This document shows, in pieces, positions 28,012 through 37,000 of a DNA stretch of 39,930 nucleotides. Position 1 is the stretch's first letter. Every line of letters starts with the position of its first letter. Position numbers and translations under genes: made by a program. Where the stretch lies: the NCBI GenBank assembly GCA_003956705.1, contig QZCP01000085.1, positions 87,119 to 127,048 of the forward strand, written 5' to 3'. The notes under the pieces were generated by a model. The model saw nothing but the letters and a program-made list of their open reading frames with translations, was not told where the DNA came from and made no database searches. Source of the DNA: Brevipalpus yothersi (taxonomy: Eukaryota > Arthropoda > Arachnida > Trombidiformes > Tenuipalpidae).

Positions 28012-28994
28012 TTTGCCAAAGAAAATAGATGAGAAAAGAGAAAGTAAACTTTTCGTTTACTTGTGAAATAATTTATCTGAGCTGCTGTTCAGATGTTAGA
28101 GAGGAGAGAAGAGAAAGAAAAACGAAGCAATAAGTTTTCTTACCTGGAAACAGACTACAGTCTCTCATACTGAATCTTATTTCAATATAAATACGATTTG
28201 CATCTTTTCGCTCGATGAATGGCGTCCACAACCAATTATTTACATCTTTGTAGGCGACATCACAGACTACGTAGGAGCGCCAATTGATACCTTGCTTAAA
28301 ATCTGTGAAACTTTCTTCAACCCACTGATAGTAGCAACAGTAGTGGTACACATGTACATTCATATGGAGCCAGATGATGGGAAAATTTTTTTCCGATGAA
28401 AACATGAATGATAATAGCAACAACAAGAGACATGGAAGAGAGAAAAAAGATAATAAGATTCAAGAATTAGAGAGAGATCATGATTTATCAGTCATTTGGA
28501 CAATTTCAATCGAGTGTTTATGCAAAATAAGGATTCCAAAAAGGCAAGAAAGTAAGTGAATTTTGAGAATCATCATCATAACATCAGCAACTCTGTGGAG
28601 GTCGTTTGATATGCGAAATGCCGTAGGCGTTTGGTGGATCTTTCTTTCTTTCTCTCTCTCTCTCTCTCTCTCTTCCAATTTTGACACCAAATATGAATTC
28701 AACTTTTTCAGATATTCTATCTTCAGATGGAAGATTTTTTTCACAGTCAAAAGACGTGAGAATCCTCCTGCACCATGTGTATATGTGTGTGTGTGTGTGT
28801 GTCTCAATGTATCCAAGCGATTTCATTCGATTCTTGGAAGCATGTGAGATAGAAAATATCGAATGTGATGGAAGACTAAATCCGTAGAATCAAATCTAGG
28901 AGGAAAAAAAGTCTCAAATTTGAGAAGGTGAAAAGAATTGCAAAAAAGAGAACGAGAAAAGAGAGAGAAATAAAACAGAGCCAATGAGAAGATA

Positions 28995-29050
<56 letters not shown>

Positions 29051-30560
29051 AAAACTGTCAAAAGAAATGAGACATTCATGGTGAAAGAATCGAACCAGAG
29101 AAGCTTAACTTGCTTGCAAGTGCTTGTGCTTCTTCTTTTTCATCTTCTTCATCTTCCTAGAGAGCGAGAGAGTATGTTGCCATGATGTTTTCAAGTCGGC
29201 CTGTCATCATATCGAAAAGATTGGCTCACCGAGTTTTTGCTACGCTTTTTCTCTTCTCTTCATGCTTGCCGATTATTGTTAATTGGAATTGATTTGTGAA
29301 ACTGTGGAGCCTCTTCACACTTGCCCGCAGGATGATGGCTTGTGAGTATGAGAGAAGGAGAGAGAGAGAAAAAAAAAGAAAGAGAGATGCAATAGAGGCT
29401 TCCGTTTCCGACAAAAGTTTCATAGAATCGTGAAGAAAAGTCAGTCTCTCTCTTTCTCTTTCTTCTTCTCCTTCTCTCGACTTGCATCCTCATGAGAGAA
29501 AGATATTCTAAGTTCTCTATTCCATTCCTCAGCTTCCCAAGTCATTCTCTCTTCTTCCACCTCCACCATCAACCCCTGGTCCTGCTGTTGCCTTCGCCGG
29601 CTGGAAATGAGTGCACACAGCATGCATCGAGGCGGTGATGTAATTGAAATTCAATCGCTTGGAAACGATTCGCCTGGTGAGAGATACTTTGAGAGATGTT
29701 GCAAAATGTGTGAGAGAGAATGTGTGTGTGTTTATGCGCGATCCAATTGAGAAAATATATGAAACAATGCGTAATCATATGGAGAGGGCGTCAAAATCAG
29801 CACTTTATTACACACTAGGGAAACGCTGATTGACAAGTGGGTGGGAATTGTGAACGGTGGAGGAGTGTGTGGATGTGGATGTGTGTAGGGAAAGAAGATG
29901 AGGATCAAGTGAGGATGAACAAGTGATAGTTGGGGGTGGGTAAAGGCGAGAAAAAAGATTCCTAAGATGCCATGGATGATGATAAGAGAAGCTTGTGAGA
30001 AAATAGAGAGCGAGAGAGAGAAAGTACATGTAAGATGAAACTAAAGAATGGTCAAGTCGAAGTAGAAGAGGAAATATCAATGGTCTAAGGGACATCATGG
30101 AAAGTATGTGTCTATTTCTTGTAAAGCTTTGTTCATTTTTCCTAGACCAGAATCTTAATCTTCTTCTCCTTTTCTTACTTCTTCTTCTCCTTCTACTCTC
30201 TCTTCTCGCAGGCATCTTAGTTTCAACACATATAACACTTTGGTGTAGTTCTATTATCATGAGTATTTGGAAAAGAAGGCGAGAGAGAGAGAGAGAAAAA
30301 GAAAGCAACAGTAAATGGGCAAATCCTAACGGGATTAATCGGAACAAACAGGAAAATTGGAGCGAATGATGAGAGAGGAGAGGAGAGAAAGTGATGATGG
30401 AAGATGAGGAGAAAGTTTTCATGCTCGCCTGTGGATGGCCAATGAATGCTGATGCAGCGGTACCAGAATGAAGAAGGATGTGAAGTGAGAGGCCGAAGAG
30501 AAAGATGATCAGTTATATATATAAAAGGGAAAGCAGATGGAGAGCAGGATAAAAATCGAT

Positions 30561-30631
<71 letters not shown>

Positions 30632-31148
30632 TGAAGAAGCAGAGTATATGTAAGAATGGAATTGATGATAAATATGAGTGAACACATTAGGATCCTCGAA
30701 CCTTGTTGGTCAGCGTCGAAGAACGTGTCTAGAGAAATGCATCAATCTGGCGAGGGAATGATAAATGATCAGATGCTAAGAAAGTGAAAGAATTTGGATC
30801 GATAGAAGAGTGATGAGAATGGTTGGAGGGAGAGAGAATGAAAAGAAGAAGAATATGGTAGAGGTGAAGTAAGAAAGGCAAGTGGAGTGTATGAATTCAT
30901 GGTGGATAGGAAATAGAGCTTCGTACAGCAAAAACCTCTACTCAGATATTCCATGGATGTAAGATTCATTTTTTTGGTCATAATTTTTTTTCGGCTTTCA
31001 AGTGAGAAAGAGTGTGTATATACATATATAAGAGAAGTGTCAATTTGATTGAAGCAAAATGGATAAGAGAGACACCCGGAAGAGGTATTAGAGAAAGTAT
31101 CACGCAAAGTTGATAGTTCTCTATGGATGTAAACGGAAGTAAGAATAG

Positions 31149-31202
<54 letters not shown>

Positions 31203-31825
31203 AAAATATAAGATGAAATTGTATTTCATAGAGTAGAAGGATTTTGAAAGGAAAAGAAATGAAGTGGAAAAGTTGTGCGTAAAAAAAAAATTTTTCCTTT
31301 TTCTTCTCTCTTTTTTGAACAACGAAAAATTGAAGGGCATGAGAGGTGAATGTATTAGATGGATTCCAGAATGATGAATGGTGATTCGAGAAGTGAGATG
31401 GAATGAGCTCGTGTGTCGAAAGCTAAGAAATCATTCATATTCTCATACTTTTCTTGAGTGAGAAATACAGGGAGAGAGAGAGAAGGAATCAAAAGATGGA
31501 GAAAGAATTTCAACGATGCCATAATTCAGGTATGCAAGAATTTTCAAATACAATATACACACATAAACATTTTTCGGTGGCAAAGGTATTCTTTATCTTT
31601 CGTCTTTTCCAACTTCTTAACCATTCATCGGATTTGTTCACTCAAAAAGTACAAGTGTTAGATATTGAGAGGAGTATAATATTAATGTTATGTGTATTTT
31701 GACCATAGATGACATAAGATGATCTCTAGCAAAACCTCACACTCAAGCAAAAGAGAGATGCTGAGAGAAGGAGAAACTTTTTTCTCTTCTCCATCATCAT
31801 CTTTGAGCTTCCACAATTCACATAG

Positions 31826-31862
<37 letters not shown>

Positions 31863-34018
31863 CTCAAGGATCATGATGGAAACAGCTTATTTTCATTGAT
31901 GCATATATTGTTTAGCTTTCCCTAGGGCAATCAAAATCCTTTCACTGATTCTTAGTCAACTAAGAAAAGATTTCTCTCTTCTCCTTCTTATTCTTCTTTT
32001 TTCTATCGCAAGAATAGATGACAAGAAATAATGTTAGATGAACTGAGTGAATATCCGATGGGAGAAGAAAAGGCTGCCTTTTCGAAATAAGTGTACACCA
32101 GTATATACAGCATCAGTTTGCTAATGTCATGATGCTTGAGTAATACTGACAATACAGTAGTAGTAGTATCAGTAGCAGTATAGTAGTAGTAGTAGTATTT
32201 CTAGTAGAATAAAAGGAGATCCTGAATGGATCGTTTCCAGGGAGTAACCATCATGTTTCTCAAAGTGTTAAGAAAGACAAACCTTCGAGTCCAATGGTGT
32301 ACCTCACTTTCTCAGGAAGGATTGTGATGTTCAGCAAAATTGTCCTTCGATATCAGTACTAAGAACACCATGAACAGAGAAAGAAGCGGGAGAGAAAGAG
32401 AGACAAAGTGCGGGAAAGAGTAAGAGAGAGAGGACAAGAAGAGTGCATGAAGAAGAGAGGAAAAGAAGAATTGATGTTGATGGCTTGGGCTGTATGGAGG
32501 CTAAGATGAATGTCCAGGATAAAGGATGGCAGGACTAAAAGATCGTATATTCAGATTTATTAGAGGTCTTATAATCTTTTAGCTGATTCTAAACTGACAT
32601 CGATGGAGAGAGAGAGAGAGGAGTGATGGAAGGAGAAGAGGGTGCATAAAAGTTTTTGGATAAAGAGTGTGTGTGTGTACATGCTCATGGTAAATCTGTG
32701 AGCCATAGAGAATGATTTGATTCAAAATATATTGGACCATGGTGTGTAGGCGATATATTTCTAGGGGCTAACACGGTGTTTGACTGATTCAACATTCTGG
32801 ATCGTCAGAATGATATTGAAGAGAAAATAAGATGGCATTAGAGCTCATTTATGATCCCTTTCCGATGGGCTTCTTTTCTCCAAAACTCTAATCTAACGAG
32901 AAAGAGGGTGAATGTGTGTGTATATATATTCCAAGTAGATAGTGTGGAAGTGGTAGCCGATAAACAAGAATTCGGTGGGAAGTTTCAATCTCATGAACAC
33001 CTAGGCGGTAGTAGCGATAAATAAAGATTGCGAAAAGAATCCAAATCAGATTGAGAGAGAGAGAATGTGAAAAGAAGAGAGAGAGAAAAAGAGCAACAGA
33101 TCGATTGACTGTGAACTTGCTAAAGGAAGCAAAATGTCCTGCAATCTCAGCAAAAATTGTAAGAGAGGTACATATATAAGAGGAAGAGAGAGAGAGAGAG
33201 AGAGCAAAGTGAGTAAAAAAGAAGATAGATATAAAGTGGAAGGAAATAGAATTTGATTCGATCAGAAGACCAAACACAAAATTTGAAACTTTGCAAAGAT
33301 TTTCACTGATATTTTTTCCTTCGCTCTCTCTCTCTCTCTCTCTCATCTCAACTTTTCTTTTTCCACTGTATATGAGGATAAGATTCGATATCGATTGGAG
33401 TCCAAGTCGTTTGGGGAATAGAATAAAAATGATGAGAGAGAAAGTATTGCTGTGTGTGTGTATATATGTTGAAGTAAGACCACCATCAAACAAATGAGCG
33501 AATTTTTTTCCTCCAGATTTTTATCACAGCTCACAAGTGGTGATGATTTTCACTTCAATCTTTCTCTCCATCATGAGCTCCCCATGGAGCACAGGGCTGA
33601 TGTTGATGATTATAATATTTGATTCATCAAATATATAGTATGTGTGTTGAAGTTGAAAATGGAAACCCAAAATATATATATATATATATATATATACAGA
33701 TGGATGAATGTGTATACTCACTCCAGGCGTCTTGGACTGTGGTCCATGTGGATACCGTACCCAGTCCAATGAGCTTTCCTTGGTTGTATCCAAAAGTACG
33801 ACTAAGAAAGAAGAGAAGAAAAGAAAAAGAAAAAGAGAGGACAGATGAGAAACGTGATCAGTTAATTTGATGATGTTGTTAACCATTTGGTAAGCATGAA
33901 TGTCATACAGTAGTATGAAGGAAAGCAGTCTTTTTTATGCTATCATCTTGTGAATATCATGAGACCAATCTTAATCTTATATCACTATGAGTGTGTGTGT
34001 GTATGTGTGGACATTGGA

Positions 34019-34064
<46 letters not shown>

Positions 34065-37000
34065 CGAAAAATGATGGAAGAAAAATCGCTCAGGGAATCT
34101 GATATTTCATAGTCTCATCTCTCATTTTCCCATGTTGATAGGGTACTAAAAAGTGATATAAAATTGACCATCATTTGATTGCTGGATTTAGTTTCAGATC
34201 TCAGGTCTCAAATCTCTTTCCTTCGTTCTCTTCTTCTTCATCATCATCAGACTGAGAGTAATATCAACAATTTCCAATCAGCCTACAGAAAAAAATGATT
34301 AACAACCGCAAACATACAGGCTAACGAAAAGATCATCAATCTAAATATCGTTCTCGAATATCCTATCTTTTTGCCCAAAGACACTTGCATTACTTATGGA
34401 CACACAAAAAATTTGAGCCAATTTCGATTGGAAGAGCCAAAAAAATGCATGAAAATACCAAGAAAGAATGCACTAGAATGAGTATACAGTATTCATTGAA
34501 CGGAAAACTGTGTGTGAAAATGATTCCCTGATGGCAGCATTTGGATCTTGGGAAAAACATTCTCTCAATTTCTCTCTACAAATTTGATTCTTCTTCCTCT
34601 ATCTATCTCTTTACCTTCTTCTGCTTCTACTTTTCTACCATCTTCTAATCCAATTCGAATATATATATACGATCTGAAAAAAAGAAATACAACTGGAAAC
34701 TGCCTTCGGCTTCGAAATGAATGTTTTTTCACTATCTATCTCTGGGATGATGAACAAAAACCTGATATCCGGCGTTATTCAGGTTTCTTGTTCACTTGGA
34801 AAAGCTTGTGAAACAGTGTTTCATCGAATTTCTTATTGTCTCATGTGAGCGAGCTCGAAAAAAGATACCAGATAGAGAAAGCACAATGACACTGAATCAG
34901 GCTTAAAGATATGAGAGGAAGAGAGAGAGAGAGAGAGAAAATTGAGTGAAGAGAGAGAGAGAGAGAGAGAGAGAGATAAAATAAGAAAAACAGAGAAAAA
35001 TATCATCATAACATGGAGAAAAAGGTCTCACGAATAATGTTAAAGGAATAGATACAAGTTCCTGAGGGACTGGAAAGGTTGTTTCCTTATTCCACTATTT
35101 TCATGAGTAAACTTTATACTTTGAGATGAGAAGAAAAAGATGAAGGGATTCATCTCTCTATCTTTCGATCTCTTCTCTATTTATTATAACTTTTTTTCGA
35201 CTTCACCAGCTGGACTATTTTGAATCATAAAATAAGGTAAACTAGAATTTGTCAATTCTTTCTCTCTCTTTTCACATGGAAATAGACTGATTCTATAAAA
35301 ATATATAAATATATTCTCAATTCGATACATCTAAACACCTCTAAGCAACCAGGACAAGTTGATCATTCGTATGATGCTCAATATATATCAGGAAATTTTT
35401 ACCTATTACATTTTTCTCTACCTTTCATTCACATTATCACAATTGCTCTCGTCACCATGAAAATTTGCTTTACACACAAGAATAGGCTAACAATCGTTGC
35501 AAATATACAGATACACATACACAAATAACAACCAGAAAGTTTTCAAAAGAAAATCAGGCCATTCAAACATGAAGCTATTCATCTACACACACACACCTAT
35601 CTTCACCGGTTCCTCTATTCAGTTTACATGTATAGTATGTAAATATGATATGATATGTAAAAAAGTTATAAAATTGACCAACAAAATCATCATCATTTTA
35701 ATGGTGTAGGTGTATATTATTATTTATCCTCATCACACTTGCAAATCCAGTCAGTCTCATTTGCTTTTTGTGTGTCAAAAATTTTTCAATTCAATCGGAA
35801 AAAGAATGATTAACAATCACAAACAGAGCCAAAAAATAGATCATCAATCTTTTCACACTCTCACTTGTATCTTTCTTTCCAGACATTCCAATTACTTAAT
35901 GGCATCACACACATATTCACGTACATATATACATGTATGAAAGTTTCGCTTCAAAACACAATCAGTGTGCCTGAAAATGTAACTGGTTATGAATCATGTG
36001 TCCAGTATTATGTAGCCCTAATTATGATGAAAAATTTTTTCTCTTTCTCTCTCTTCCTACCAAGCTTACTGTATTGGGTATGAGTGGCATGTATAGTCTG
36101 TTTATCATCTTTTTCAGCTGATTCCAATGAATACAACATAAATGAACGGAAAGTTGGAAAGTCAGTTTAGTAAGGTTAGCCTGATTCTGGTTACATGTTG
36201 CTGATTTTGAACTGGCTATCAAAGAGAAACTTTTGATCATCATTTCAAAATGAAAGACATCGAGAAAAAGTTTATCGAAGCCACTTGCCAACATGTATAC
36301 TTATAGTCAAAGAGTACTTCGAAATTGATTAACTGAATAGAGTTGATGAGCAAACATTGAGAATTAACAGAGAGACAATTTATGCATAATCATTAAGTGA
36401 TTCTGAACACTTTTCCTATGAAGATGGAAGAGAGAGAGAGGGAATAAATCTCAAGTATAAGTAATCAAAAGCAAGAGAAGTATACAAAGACATTACAGTT
36501 TATGAGTTCAACATGTACTGTCAATATTTTCATCTATTAAGATCATCAACCGATAATGAGCAATCATATTTGATTCAGCAAGTGAGTACATCAAGTGGAG
36601 TAAGGAAGACATAGTTTCCAATCAAATGAGTCAACGTCAAGGAATAGATACACATGATAATTGAGATGCTTTTTTTGTCTCTTCTCATCACTTGATGATC
36701 AAAATTCTATTCTTCACCCGAATAATATATAGTTAAAGTTGATGATGATCATCAAGAATGATGTGAAAAAATTTTTTATCCAATTTTTTCTTTGTATCAC
36801 ATTATGCTTATATACACTATTCACCTCTTCGTTCATATCATCCGTATCATTATCATTATCATCACCAAAATTCACCTCAAAATATCAGTAACATGAATCT
36901 CAAAAATTTGATGAAGAGGAATAGAAGGAGGAAGAAGAGGTATACACATTCACACACACATATTCATATAAAATAACCCAGAAAAAAAGTTGGGAAAAAG

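Larger units (their letters stand above)
28325..33721 (-). other. Eph intron 2 (5.4 kb)
   Basis: GTGAGT...TCAG. Starts with a (TA)n run 25 nt after the donor. Contains (CT)n 31828-31860, (GA)n 31151-31201, 30566-30628 and 29003-29047, and a TAG-triplet tract near 32154-32200. A 62-codon open stretch on the plus strand at 29644-29829 starts with TTG and is not recognised. Confidence 0.7.

Noticed and set aside
29083..29100. tRNA B-box-like GGTTCGATTCT on the minus strand
   Set aside because: The flanking bases do not form a T-arm stem, and no acceptor, D-arm or anticodon arm can be built.
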